Below are positions 23,136 to 33,733 of a stretch of 64,000 nucleotides of DNA, piece after piece; position 1 is the stretch's first letter, and every line of letters starts with the position of its first letter. The position numbers and the translations under genes were made by a program. The DNA is from Rugalucina vietnamica (lineage: Eukaryota > Mollusca > Bivalvia > Lucinida > Lucinidae). Location: NCBI GenBank assembly GCA_964017185.1, contig OZ024880.1, positions 42,126,329-42,190,328 of the forward strand, given 5' to 3'. Below the pieces are notes generated by a model. That model saw only the letters and a list, made by a program, of their open reading frames with translations, was not told where the DNA came from and ran no database searches.

Positions 23136-23409
23136 CACATGATTGTCATCACTCTGTCCGTGCTTGCAGCGATTTGGTACTGTGAATCGTTTTCTCAGTC
23201 TCAAGATGTATTTTGCCCCAGTCTTCAAACTGCTCCCGTTTTGGAATGTCGCGAAGTTTGTTGTCATCGATATATGAATAGGTCTCCATTTCGGAAATTG
23301 AGCCTCGATTAGAGAACTATGCCCGAACCTTGGTCCTACATATACCCCCTAATTGGTAAAATGGGGCTATCGTCCATTCAGAAATGGACAAGGTATCGCG
23401 TAGCTCCTT

Positions 23410-23631
23410 CATTACGAAAACTTGCCCATGTAATTTGTAAAAAATGAAAAAATTCACCAGAAAAAAAATGATATTTTTAATATTCAGTTTTCTCAAAACA
23501 TGCATTGTTGGTACACGTTAGGACCGCCTCGGCACAATGTATGTTTTGGACCAAAAATAAGAACCTGCATATATAAACATGGGGTTTGAGAGGGTATACC
23601 TACCGTATTACACGGACATGTTTTCCTGATG
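23410..23631 (+). mobile_element. MITE family B copy
   Basis: 'CATTACGAAAACTTGCCCAT' to 'CACGGACATGTTTTCCTGAT', with 'GGACCGCCTCGGCACAATG' in the middle. A partial reverse fragment lies at about 22815-22866. Confidence 0.75.
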
Positions 23632-23792
23632 TTTACCAAGTACTGATTTCCGCTTCAGATCGCATGTAATTAGTTGAACAGTCCGTCTTGTACATTTTGT
23701 TACGTCTGAAAATTATCCGTCAGACTGAGTCTAGTCGTCTTGTCAAAGCTATTTCCGGGTATTGCCGAACCGCGTCCTCCAGTAAGTTGAAA

Positions 23793-24016
23793 TGAGCTGC
23801 GACGCGAGAAAATCCTCTTCGGTTTTTCCGACAAGGTCGGACACAAATCGGCATGCACAATCACAGAAGAAGAGTAGAAGCTTGAAATTCCGGATATAAA
23901 TAGAAAAGGAATTGTACTATCCGTGTAGCGAAAACAAAGGCAATGCTCAGGTGTGCAGTTACTGCCTCTTTGTTTTATGCAAGAAAAAAAAACACGATTT
24001 TTTCACGATGCGGCTC
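23793..24016. mobile_element. MITE family C copy abutting promoter 2
   Basis: TIRs 'TGAGCTGCGACGCGAGAAAA' and 'TTTTTTCACGATGCGGCTCA'. It ends about 12 bp before the conserved 'AAAACGGCGACCAGACTTCC' block of peptide gene 2. The same junction occurs at peptide genes 3 and 4. Confidence 0.8.
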
Positions 24017-24020
24017 AAAT

Positions 24021-24120
24021 GTATGTAAAACGGCGACCAGACTTCCGTGTACTAGTTTGGTATAAAACGTCGAGCTGATCTTGGCTTCTTCACTAGCTAC
24101 AGTCGCAAGTCAGAAATAAG
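24021..24120 (+). promoter_or_regulatory. Core promoter and non-coding exon 1 of peptide gene copy 2
   Basis: 'AAAACGGCGACCAGACTTCC' (24027-24046), TATA box 'TATAAAA' at 24061, leader 'CACTAGCTAC' at 24091, exon end 'CAGAAATAAG' at 24120 followed by 'GTAAG'. TATA-to-leader spacing is 30 bp, the same as in copy 1. Confidence 0.82.
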
Positions 24121-24278
24121 GTAAGAATTTTGACCTATTTCTTTTTTAATTTTTGAAACAAACAAATCTCTATTTGAAAGGCCGCGGTTTATTTTAATAT
24201 AATTTGTTTTATTTCTTTAAATTGCAAGCCAATGGACGTTCTCAGCCAAACATGTTTCATTGGTTCAATTTTGATTTT

Positions 24279-24525
24279 CATTACGAAAACTTGTCCATGC
24301 AATATATAGGAATTTTTTTAGCTTTAAAAATTGAAACATTTTAACTGAAAATTTTTGATATTTTTCTTATTTTTGCTCAAAACATAGATTGTGGGTACAC
24401 GTTAGAACCGCCTCGGCAATCTAAGCAAAAATAATAAAAATAGGTATACCCCTGCATACCCCAGTTTTTCTATATAAAAGTGGGGTTTAAGGGGGTATTC
24501 ATTATACGGACATGTTTTCCTGATG
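24279..24525 (+). mobile_element. MITE family B copy in intron of peptide gene 2
   Basis: 'CATTACGAAAACTTGTCCAT' to 'GGACATGTTTTCCTGATG' with internal 'TAGAACCGCCTCGGCAATCT'. Confidence 0.78.
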
Positions 24526-24969
24526 ACTAGTCAGAATGAAAATCAGTTTCTTGCATTTGGATGTCTGATGTCTTAATTAATTAAGTACCAGTTGCACTGT
24601 TTCTTAAACGATCGTGCGATTGTGTAACAGTAGTAAGTTTTTTAATAGACGGCTTATAAAATGCAAAATCTGTAAAATGTTTTCCAACGTGATTTAGTTT
24701 GTGTAATTTGCATATTTGGGTAAAAAAAATGAACCCTAAATTAATATTTAGAAATCTTATAGCGATTGTAAGCTACCCTGAGACTAGGCCTTCACTCACG
24801 TGTACAAAATGTTTATTGACCGGTCAGACAAGACAATGACTGGTTTGAAAGTACGCTTTTTGTACTGTTACTTAATTACCGAATATTTGCTATTGACAGA
24901 CGTCTGTCAATAGACACTCCGTACTTAATTTTGAAAATTGGTGATTTCGCATTTTTGCAAAATGTATGT

Positions 24970-25124
24970 TTTATCTTTTGCTAGGTGCACGAATAGAAAA
25001 ATTTATAACATCAGGATTTGACTTTTCTCGGTATGGCACGCATATATATGTATCCTCATTTAATTTACTCTGGATGCCAATTTTTCTTATTCCAAATTAT
25101 CACAATGAAGGCTATCACATTCGC
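24970..25124 (+). pseudogene. Broken duplicate of exon 2 start inside intron of peptide gene 2
   Basis: The last 28 bases (25097-25124, 'ATCACAATGAAGGCTATCAC' and on) reproduce the exon 2 start of this family, including the ATG, then stop matching. The preceding intron tail ('CTTTTCTCGGTATGGCACGC', 'GTATCCTCATTTAATTTA') matches the intron tails of copies 3 and 5. The splice acceptor is lost: 'CCAAAT' replaces 'TTCAGA'. The functional exon 2 begins 108 bp downstream of this remnant, with an intron tail matching copy 4 instead. Confidence 0.8.
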
Positions 25125-25240
25125 GTTTGGTCAGTTTTAAAGGGACAATTTTTTACAGTTCAACATGTCTTTATCAATTTTATAAAATTTCAAGCACTCA
25201 TCCCATGTTATTTTATTTTATTTTATTTCAGACTATCACA

Positions 25241-25486
25241 ATGAAGGCTATCACATTCGCAGTTCTCGCCCTTGTCTGTGTTGTGGGTATGGTTGTGGCC
25301 GACTACGGGTACGGTGGCGGTGCGAGTTATCTGCCCGTCTATGGGGGCGGCTATGGTGGTGGCAAGGGAGGGTTCGGAGACGGAGGATTTCTCATGTTGA
25401 TAGGATTCCTCTTCATCATCTTGTTCCTCTTCGGCGGCTTCAACCAGACAACCTCATCAGTCACCATTGTCAATGCCACTGGTTAA
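25241..25486 (+). CDS. Small secreted Gly/Tyr-rich peptide, copy 2 (coding exon)
   Basis: 81 residues with the same layout as copy 1: signal peptide 1-20, Gly/Tyr-rich 21-49, hydrophobic 50-64, tail FNQTTSSVTIVNATG with sequons at N68 and near the C-terminus. Exon 2 starts at 25232 after 'TTTTATTTCAG'; the intron is 24121-25231. I start at the family ATG rather than at in-frame upstream ATGs, because those lie 5' of the splice acceptor. The upstream broken duplicate of the same exon start shows that this locus is a recombinant between two types of family member. Confidence 0.87.
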   Translation: MKAITFAVLALVCVVGMVVADYGYGGGASYLPVYGGGYGGGKGGFGDGGFLMLIGFLFIILFLFGGFNQTTSSVTIVNATG

Positions 25487-25850
25487 ATCTGACAGAAAAA
25501 CATATACCGTGTATTACAGTGATACCATCATCACCATTTTGGAGCTGATCTAAAACGACGGATTTTATTCCATAAGGCTAAAATAAACTTGTGGCAACAT
25601 AACCCGCTTATTCACAACAGAAAAAGAGATTTATCACTGGTTTAGAAATTGAGAATGGACAATATACAGAAATGTTGATATTCAGAACTTTAATATACCG
25701 TTTTGTGAATGAACAAAAATATGATGCATATTTTGGATGGATATTTTTAATGATCGTTTAAAATTTCTCAAACGCTTTCTTCTTACCATCTTACTGCCTA
25801 ATTCTAAAGAACATTTGATCTCTATTTATTGTTATTATTGTTATTGTTGA

Positions 25851-25856
25851 ATTAAA
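25851..25856 (+). promoter_or_regulatory. Poly(A) signal (ATTAAA) of peptide gene 2
   Basis: 'ATTAAA' after the conserved 'CTCTATTTATTGTTATTATT' block, at the position where copies 1 and 3 have AATAAA. Confidence 0.6.
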
Positions 25857-26032
25857 ATGATATACAAAATGTGGTGTTTTGTCATGCCTCTTATATGACA
25901 TATGATCTTGGCAGGGATAGCTGTTGAAGTTTGTATATCTTTGATATGAAAATATATAATATGATATGAAAATATATATATATATATTTCCAAGCTTCGG
26001 CACCCACAGGATCCAGTTATTCCATGTATATA

Positions 26033-27075
26033 CACTGAAAAAAAGTTATAAGAGGCCACCTCATATTTTGTCTTCTAGTTCCGAAAGTAAAATACGATCA
26101 ATTAAAATTCATGATCATATGAATAAACCAATGTCTAACAGTGGCTCTGTGAGTTTCTGCATTCCAAAATGCGTGATACTTCTCACACAGACGAAGCATG
26201 TGTAAAGGTACCCTATTTCAAAAAGTCACACTTTATTAACATCAAATTAAATGTCATATTATGACGTTGTGTTTTTACATTTTAATTTATTTGAAAGTGC
26301 TACTGACTGCCATGATGCAAGATAAAATTAAGTCAAAAGTGTTGCTGCAATAAGAATCTTCGTTTCTGTTTTACACATGCAAGAAGACAACAACCTGAAT
26401 AACAGGAATTCAGCTTTTGTATGCAATTTGCATACCAACTTTGTTCTTCTCCAGTTGCGTTATTATCAGCAGCACGGCATTGAAATTTTCAGCGATTATT
26501 TAGGTCAAATACTAGACTCTGATAAACTTTGAAAATTAAAAAAATCGTCCACAAATTTTGTTATTTTGTTCGTTAAAAATTGGCCTTGAAACCGGAAGTA
26601 TGCGGCAGCCTTGACATGTTGGTCCTCGAAAATGGTCAAAAACAGTTCAGTCGAATTATATCTCTCATTTCCAGGCCTCATCAAGTGAATTTAACAGGGG
26701 TCAACATGTTTAAGAGGCACATTTATGAATTTTTCAAAAAATCTCAAAATTGGCGATTTTTAAAAATGCATAAAAATTCTACCAGTAGAGAAAATTCGAA
26801 TGTTTGATGTTTTTCCGAGCCGTAACGACCCCTTTGATGACACCCGTTCCTAATTTCAATAAATGGTGTGCTGTATCCAATTTTTTATTTAAAAACATTG
26901 ATTTATGCATTTTTACTCCAAAAACGCCTTTAGTAAAAGAAAATTATTTCTTAACACTTTGGAACTTTACTTACTTGAAAGACACGTCTTTTGGCAAAAA
27001 ATTGTGCAATTTTGAACTTGGCTTAGAAACAAAAATGAGTTTGAAAAGTGGCCTCTTTATAACTTTGTTTCAGTG
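26033..27075. mobile_element. Non-autonomous TIR transposon family M, copy 1 (1043 bp)
   Basis: TIRs 'CACTGAAAAAAAGTTATAAG' and (reverse complement of the right end) 'CACTGAAACAAAGTTATAAA', then GAGGCCAC on both. TA flanks both ends (26031-26032, 27076-27077). An almost identical copy lies in inverted orientation at 59947-60988. The 75- and 100-codon open frames inside have no recognised domain and one is frameshifted between copies, so I do not call them genes. The TA duplication fits Tc1/mariner-type mobilisation. Confidence 0.88.
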
Positions 27076-27179
27076 TAGACGAGTGTGCTTGCACAGCGAA
27101 AACTAGTAACCTATAAGACAGGGAAATCGCCTCTAAAGCTGAGCTATGATAACTCCTTTCATAAGGAACGTAGAAGCGC

Positions 27180-27255
27180 AGTCGGTGGAGGCGATGGTCC
27201 TGTATAGCTACATGTAGGCGCAGAAGCTGAAGTCTGCGGGGTTCGAAACCTACCT
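27180..27255 (+). repeat. tRNA-like SINE head fragment
   Basis: 'GCGCAGTCGGTGGAGGCGAT' resembles an A box region and 'GGTTCGAAACC' (about 27240) a B box. No folding tRNA or SINE body could be recognised. Confidence 0.4.
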
Positions 27256-27309
27256 TCTATAATCAAAGCATAGTCAGGACATCTGTACAGTTTCAAAACT
27301 GTAGGAGGA

Positions 27310-28600
27310 GTTGTACACACAATGTACACTTTGTCCTGGCATTCATTTTCATTGTAAAAATGTCTGAAAACCGACTAAGTTCAAATTGCAAAAAAAAGAG
27401 ACAAAAATTAATCTAAGGATTATATCCAAACAACATGTATATCTTCGAAGCATCATCAAGACATCTGTAAAGTTTCAAAAGAATCGGAATAAAACTGTAG
27501 GAGTTGCGCAAGGTACCCACTGTCCATTCACTTTCATTGTCAAAATACCCGAACAATGACTACCATATTCGTTCTAATTAGCGCACAGTACACTTAACTA
27601 TTCAAAACATATTATCGTTAAGGTAACAAAATATCGTTCTAATTAGCGCCCACTTCGAATGAAAACAACCTTTAGACTCCTACAGTGACCATGTCAAAAA
27701 TATCAATGATGATGTCATATAAGTGTTCCAATCGTTGAAAAATATTGTTTGATCATTTAAGAATAAGTTTTAATGTGGTATTAATGTGTACAAATGGTAT
27801 AAAATACCAGTATGCTAGTCGAGCAGTGAGCGCTTATGCAAATGTTTTTCATAAACGACCAGGATGTGCGCTTATTGGAGCATGTGCGCTAATTAGAAAG
27901 AATACGGTATGTTCAAATTGCGAAAAAAAGAGTAAAAAATTAATTTAAGGATTATATTCAAACCACATGCACATCTTCAAAGCATGGTCAATATATCTGT
28001 AAAGTTTCAACAGAATCGGAAGAAAACTGTAGGAGGAGTTCCGCACACAAGGTACACACTGTCCACTCATTTTCATTGTAAAATGCCTGTAAAACGACTA
28101 AGTTCAAATTGCGAAAAAGAGTCAAAAATGAATCTACAGATTATATCCAAACCACATGTATATCTTCGAAGCATCATCGAGACATATGTAAAGTTTAAAA
28201 AAAATCGGAATAAAACTGTAGGAGTTGCGCACAAAAGGTACCCACTGTCCATTCACTTTCATTGTCAAAACACCCGACTAAGTTCAAATTGCAAAAAAAG
28301 AGTCAAAAATTATTTTGAGGATTATATCCAATATACATGCATATCTTCAGACCATGGTCAAGGCATATCTTAAGTTTCAAAAGAATTGGAACAAAACTGT
28401 AGGAGGAGTTGCGCACATAAGGTGCCCTCTGTCTATTCACTTTCATTATCAAAAGGCCCGAAAAACGACTAAGTTCAAATTAAAAAAAAATCAAAATTAA
28501 TCTGAGGATTATATCCAAACCACATGCACATCTTCAAAGCATGGTCAAGACATCTGTAAAGTTTCAGAAGAATCGGAATACAAGGTACATACTCCTACAG
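27310..28600 (+). repeat. Degenerate tandem array, unit about 180 bp
   Basis: Units share 'GACTAAGTTCAAATTGC', 'GGATTATATCCAAACCACATG', 'AAGTTTCAAAAGAATCGGAA' and 'AAACTGTAGGAGGAGTTGCG'. About five units start near 27370, 27910, 28095, 28280 and 28465. The large first gap is caused by the family K insertion. Open frames across the array follow the repeat and are not genes. Confidence 0.82.
27563..27907. mobile_element. TIR element family K inserted in the tandem array
   Basis: TIRs 'CCATATTCGTTCTAATTAGC' and, reversed from the right, 'CCGTATTCTTTCTAATTAGC'. TA flanks both sides (27561-27562, 27908-27909). Neighbouring array units read 'CGACTAAGTTCAAATTG' without interruption and so show the empty site. 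A second copy is at 36440-36798. Confidence 0.85.
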
Positions 28601-28660
28601 GGGGGCGGAAGGATGGACATACGGAAGGACGGACAGACGGACAGACGGAAGGACGGAGAG
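28600..28660 (+). repeat. GGACGGACAGAC-type microsatellite
   Basis: Imperfect 'GGACGGACAGACGG' repeats terminate the 27.3-28.6 kb array. Confidence 0.8.
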
Positions 28661-29635
28661 GAGAAAACTATGCCCCTCCGCTTTTCGAAAAGGCGGGGGA
28701 CAAAAAAAGTTTGTATACTGACGTTGGGTTTTGTCTCACCCGAAACGCTTTCGATCAAGTTTTTGTGTGTAAATCAGACATTTATAATAAATAAGTTTGC
28801 GAAATCAGTCTCCCAGTTTTCGAGAAAAGCACAAATTTGCGGATTTTTTTAACCTCGTTAGCACACTTGCGCAACGGGTGGGACAATTAAATTGACAGTC
28901 AGGTACTAACACAAAAAGAGCATGCTTTATGTTAGATACCTTGTTACGTGCTGTTTTAACCTTTATATGCCTTGTAATGTCACTGAAACCCCTTTTTATC
29001 GCACCTGCTTATGGCAGGGTGCGATATAGAGTTCAAATTTCCGTCCGTCCGTTCGTCCGTCCGTCAAGTCCGTCAACATTTACGTCGCAGTTTCGCTTTC
29101 TCTACATCAGTGACATACCCTTCAAGCACGCACCTTGACCCAGTGCCCTTGACCTTTATTTCATTTTCCATTGACTTTGTTAATTTTTACGTCGAAGTTA
29201 CGCCGAAATTTAAATTGCCTTTCTCTGCATTAGTGATAGCCATGAGTGTGAAACCTTGCATAGTAATTGTCCTTGACACACTCTTCAAGCACGCACCTTG
29301 ACTCAGTGCCCTTGACCTATATTTTACTGTCCACTGACTTTGTTAATTTTTATATCGAAGTTATGTCGAAGCTTGCTTTTCTTTGCATCAGTGATAGCCG
29401 TGTGAAATCTTGTATAATAATTGTCCTTGACATACCCTTCAAACACGCATCTTGACCCAGTGCCCCTGACCTATATTTCACTGTCCACAGACTTTGTTAA
29501 TTTCTATGTCGAAGTTAAGTTGAAGTTTGCTTGTCTCTGCATCAGTGCATCAGTGATAGCCGTGTGAAACCTTGCATAATAATTATCTTTGACATACCCT
29601 TCAAACACGCATCTTGACCCAGTGCCCCTGACCTA

Positions 29636-30521
29636 AAGGGTGTTAAGAAAGTTCGTTCCGCGCAAAAATTGTTTTCCTGATAGTTTAATTTTAATGCTTC
29701 AGAACTTAAAAATGATATAACCAGACTTTAATTTGGATGTATGTTGAAAGACAAATGCAAATACGTTTTAAATCAGATACCTGATCATGAAGAAAGTGGC
29801 CCTCAAACACAGGAACCCATTCCATTTTCTAACACTTGAACTTTTACACAGAAATGGGGGTATACTAGTAAATATCTTTGACATGCCAAGACCGATGTGT
29901 AAAAATATTCTATAATTCAATGAATAAAGCCTAAATTAACAACTTATTCGCCATTTATAATAGTTATGTGATATCTTCAATTATAATCCTGTAAACAAAA
30001 ATAAAAAGTCAAAATTTTCACATTTTCTTCAGAAAATCAAATTATTCCAAAATTTGAGAAATACAGTGTACTTAGAAAATAAACATCTGTGAAGCTACTC
30101 GACGTTAGACAGCATTTCAACTGTTATATTGTATATGAGAACTGAACAAATTCAAGGAAAATGCATCATTTCATTATTTTTTGCCTACCATCAGGAAAAC
30201 ATGTCCGTGTAATGTATACCCCCTTGAACCCCATTTTTATATAGCAAATCTGGGGTATGCAGGGGTATACCTAATTTTCTTATTTTTGCTCTAAAACATA
30301 GATTGTGGGTAATTGTTAGAACCGCCTCGGCGAGGCGGTTCTAACGTGTACCCCCAATCTATGTTTTGAGCAAAAATAAGAAAAATGTCATAATTTTTCT
30401 GACAAAATTTTCATTTTTTACAACCGAAAAAAATCTCTGTATATTGCATGGGCAAGTTTTCGTAATGAAAATGCTTTCAAATCATGTGGTAAAGTGCGGA
30501 ACGAACTTTCTTAACACCCTT
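29636..30521. mobile_element. TIR transposon N (886 bp) with TA duplication, carrying a nested MITE
   Basis: The two ends are perfect inverted repeats over 26 bp (starting AAGGGTGTTAAGAAAG). TA occurs on both sides (29634-29635, 30522-30523). The interrupted array reads 'GACCTATATTTCAC' elsewhere, which is the empty site. A family B MITE lies inside. No transposase. Confidence 0.9.
30189..30467 (-). mobile_element. MITE family B, best preserved copy (nested)
   Basis: 'CATCAGGAAAACATGTCCGT' to 'GGGCAAGTTTTCGTAATG' (279 bp). The centre is a perfect GC-rich palindrome 'ACCGCCTCGGCGAGGCGGT' flanked by 'AACATAGATTGTGGGT' facing 'ACCCCCAATCTATGTT'. The whole element can fold into a hairpin. Confidence 0.88.
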
Positions 30522-31099
30522 TATATTTCACAGTTCATTGACTTTGTTAATTGTATGTCTCTGCAGCTGTGAGTGTAAAGCCTTGCATACTAATTGTCCT
30601 TGATTTACCTTTCAAGCACACACTTTGACCTGTTGCCATTGACCTATATTTCACGGTCCACCGACTTCATTAATTTTTATGTCAAAGTTTGATTTTCTCT
30701 ACTCCTAAGTTATCGCGAATGTGAAACCTTGCATAGTAATTGTCCTTGACATGCCCTTTAAGCGAACACATTGACCTGGTGCCCTTGACCTAATTTTATG
30801 TCGAAGTTTGAGTTTCTCTGCAGCTGTGATAGCTGTGAGTGTAAAGCCTTGCATACTAATTGTCCTTGATTTACCTTTCAAGCACACACTTTGACCTGTT
30901 GCCCTTGACCTATATTTCACGGTCCACCGACTTTATTAATTTTTATGTCAAAGTTTGATTTTTCTCTACCCCTAAGTTAACTGTGAATGTGAAACCTTGC
31001 ATAGTAATTGTCCTTGACATGCCCTTTAAGCGAACACATTGACCTGGTGCCCTTGACCTATATTTCACGTTTTTAATTATTTTGCCTGATGCAGGTGCG

Positions 31100-31477
31100 A
31101 TATCGACCTCCGCGGTGTCCTTAAAGTTCATATTCTTTGTACAGAGTCGTGTCCCTGGAAAGTGGAGAAAGCTTCAAGTCACTTGGGTAAGGGGTTCGGA
31201 CAACAGTTATGCACTTGAATGCTACAAACTATGCTAATGCAACAGTTACTTGACGCTACACGCAGCTTAGTGGACCATATATTTCCGCTGAGAAAGGCCC
31301 TTTTATTCTTTTTTTCTTTTGTATGATCTAGCAGTTACTTTATCATAAGCTTAATTACAAATATGTCCTAGGAAGCATTGTCGAGGCAGAGGGATTGCTG
31401 TTCGGACATAGTTCTTGGAGAGCTCACAATTACAAGACATAACAAATACATAAAATAACATATTTTAGTATTACATT
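31100..31477. other. No gene seen
   Basis: About 380 bp between array J and the 3' end of peptide gene 3. No repeat or open frame recognised. Confidence 0.4.
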
Positions 31478-31483
31478 TTTATT
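31478..31483 (-). promoter_or_regulatory. Poly(A) signal of peptide gene 3
   Basis: 'TTTATT' on the plus strand, which is AATAAA on the gene strand. It follows the conserved 'CTCTATTTATTGTTATT' 3' UTR block. Confidence 0.65.
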
Positions 31484-31861
31484 CAACAATAACAAGAATA
31501 ACAATAAATAGAGATCAAAGGATCTTAAGGATTACGCAGTTAAAAGGTGTATCAGAAAGCTTTCGAACAATTTACGACGATCGTTGAAACAACCATCTGA
31601 AATGAGTGCCATATTTGTTTATTCCATAATGGTTTGATCGTGAAGAATATTGAAAATTTTCTGCCCAATACAAAATTAATGTTTTGTGTATCTGTCCATT
31701 CATCCTGAATCCCTTTTGCATTGCATTAGATTATGTTAACACAAGACGTTTAGTCTAATACAACAATATCCGTTTTAGGTCCGCTCCAAAATAGTAAAGA
31801 CAAAACAAAAGTTGATGCTGATGTTGTTATCACTATAAAGCACTTTCAAGTGTTTTCAGAT

Positions 31862-32110
31862 TTAACCAGTGGCGTTGACAATGGTGACAGAGCTTCCGGT
31901 TGTCTGGTTGAAGCCGCCGAAGAGGAACAAGATGATGAAGAGGAATCCTATCAACACGAGAAATCCTCCGTCTCCGAACCCTCCCTTGCCACCACCATAG
32001 CCGCCCCCATAGACGGGCAGATAACTCGCACCGCCACCGTACCCGTAGTCGGCCACTACCATACCCACAACACAGACAAGGGCGAGAACTGCGAAAGTGA
32101 TAGCCTTCAT
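31862..32110 (-). CDS. Small secreted Gly/Tyr-rich peptide, copy 3 (coding exon)
   Basis: 82 residues. Signal peptide 1-20, Gly/Tyr-rich 21-49, hydrophobic 50-64 with Val for Met at residue 52, tail with sequons N68-Q-T and N79-A-T. Exon 2 begins at 32119 on the minus strand after a 'CTTATTTCAG' acceptor. The intron runs back to 37324 (5.2 kb, the longest of the family) and contains a family C MITE, element L and element O. Exon 1 and promoter are at about 37325-37420. An antisense frame of 92 codons and a sense +1 frame are also open here; both mirror near-identical frames in other copies. Confidence 0.87.
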   Translation of the reverse strand: MKAITFAVLALVCVVGMVVADYGYGGGASYLPVYGGGYGGGKGGFGDGGFLVLIGFLFIILFLFGGFNQTTGSSVTIVNATG

Positions 32111-32258
32111 TGTGATGGTCTGAAATAAGACAGATCGACATCGTGTGTAAATTAAATGAGGATACAAGCATGCGCGTCAAATCGAGAAAAGCCAAATCAT
32201 GTTAGAAAATACTCTATTCCTGCATGTAGCAGAAGATAAGACATACTGTGTACAAAAA

Positions 32259-32487
32259 TGAGCCGCCTCGTGGGAAAACCAACAATGTGGTTTCCGAACA
32301 GGTCCGACACAAACCGGCCTTCACTGTAAGAGAAGCAGGCTAGAAGCTTGAAATTTTGGATTTAAGTAGAAGAGGAATTGTACTATCAGAGTAGCGAAAA
32401 CAAAGGCGCTGATCAGCTTCGCGGTTACCGCGAAGCTTATCTGCGTCTTTGTTTTCGCAGATTGTTAGTTTTCCCATGAGGCGGCTC
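32259..32487. mobile_element. MITE family C copy in intron of peptide gene 3
   Basis: TIRs 'TGAGCCGCCTCGTGGGAAAA' and 'TTTTCCCATGAGGCGGCTCA', with core 'TCAGCTTCGCGGTTACCGCGA'-like palindrome. Confidence 0.82.
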
Positions 32488-32718
32488 AAATGCTTACACA
32501 TCAGTTTTGAAAATTGAATATCTTAGTTTTGACAAAAAGAATGTGCCTTCACACAACGCATTGTCTTCCCTGATCCACTGCAATAACACTTCTACATGGA
32601 ATATGCTATACTGAACATAAAAAGAAATGTCACAATTATTTTCTCAGTTTGACCAACTTCTACAAATTATCTATACTGTCAGGTACAAGTAACGTTTGTG
32701 CATGTGTATTAGATATCA

Positions 32719-32971
32719 GGGCCCAGAATTACAATGCTTCCTTAAAGTTAAGGCCCGCATTAGTTAAGGTAACAATTTTTGACTTGCTATTTTACCGTTA
32801 TAATTGCTGACTTTACAAAAATATACACATGTGTAAAATAAAATGTCATTTACATATTAAAACCAATAAGTACGATTTCAGTATGTTTTAGATGCATATT
32901 TTGGGTGCTGAAATTTGTCACCTTAATTAAGGCATTCATTAACTTTACGGGAGGATTGTAATTCTGTGTCC
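32719..32971. mobile_element. TIR element family L (about 250 bp)
   Basis: Left end 'CCCAGAATTACAATGCTTCC' pairs with right end 'GGAGGATTGTAATTCTGTG'. Inner 'AAAGTTAA' and 'TTAACTTT' also pair. Non-coding. Confidence 0.65.
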
Positions 32972-33733
32972 AGACATCCAAATGCAAAAACTATGTTCAT
33001 TCTGGCAGTAAAGCCAAAATTGAAACCATGACATATTTTTGGTTAAGGACCTCCATTGATTTGCGCTTTAAAGAAATAGAGAAATAATATTCAAATTTAT
33101 CCTCTTTCAATCAATCTAATAGGAACCTTGTTGGTTTCAATTAAAAGCTTTTTTGTACAGCAATTTTAAATTGTGTTCGTAATTCTATTAAAGTTTAGTG
33201 CAGTTTTATTTTTATTGATGATTTCAAGGTATAAAGAAAATGCGCATATGCGCGGTTATTTTTTCCAGGTATGCAATTATTGGTCGACACTGTAACGCAT
33301 CTTTATGAGCAAAATAAAAATTTAGCGGTTTGCAACTGTATGCCTTGATACCAAATGAACAGGGATCATACATTGTCATTGTTATCGTACCCAAATGAGA
33401 AAAAAAAAACTTCTACGATGACGTTATGTGAAGTTTCATTTTGTTTAGTATAGCAAATAATGTATTTTGTTCCATTAAGGATGTAAGCAGAACATCTAAC
33501 TATTTCACGTGTTTGAAAATGTATCAAACTCTTATTGACCGCGTTATGAATTTGGTTAAGTATATACTTTCGCAAGTTCTGACCATTTGCTTGAAAGGTT
33601 AATAGCGGGGCGATTTCAAATTGGGTTTGCCTACTTTCTCAGCACGTTCCCTCTAAGATCTTTTGCTTGTCATTTACATAAATTCATTTCACGTTAAATT
33701 ATAACACTGAATAAATGGTGGATTTTTCATATA
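32972..33733. other. Intronic stretch, no gene seen
   Basis: AT-rich sequence inside the peptide gene 3 intron. No repeats or coding frames recognised. Confidence 0.4.

Larger units (their letters stand above)
29006..31090 (+). repeat. Degenerate tandem array J, unit about 150-165 bp, split by a transposon
   Basis: Starts 'GGCAGGGTGCGATATAGAG' with a (GTCC)n run. It then repeats 'TTGACCCAGTGCCCTTGACC', 'GACTTTGTTAATTTTTA' and 'GTGAAACCTTGCATAGTAAT' at about 29140, 29305, 29460, 29615, 30630, 30780, 30900 and 31045. It ends at 'GATGCAGGTGCGATATCGAC'. Non-coding; interrupted at 29636-30521. Fragments recur at 48340-48420, 49255 and 53165. Confidence 0.8.

Noticed and set aside
26580..27106. 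75- and 100-codon frames in family M, repeated at 59996-60441
   Set aside because: Duplicated with the transposon, no domain, and the second frame is shifted between copies.
27310..28600. CRISPR-like array
   Set aside because: Units are about 180 bp, degenerate throughout, with no short repeat/unique spacer pattern, and the genome is clearly eukaryotic.
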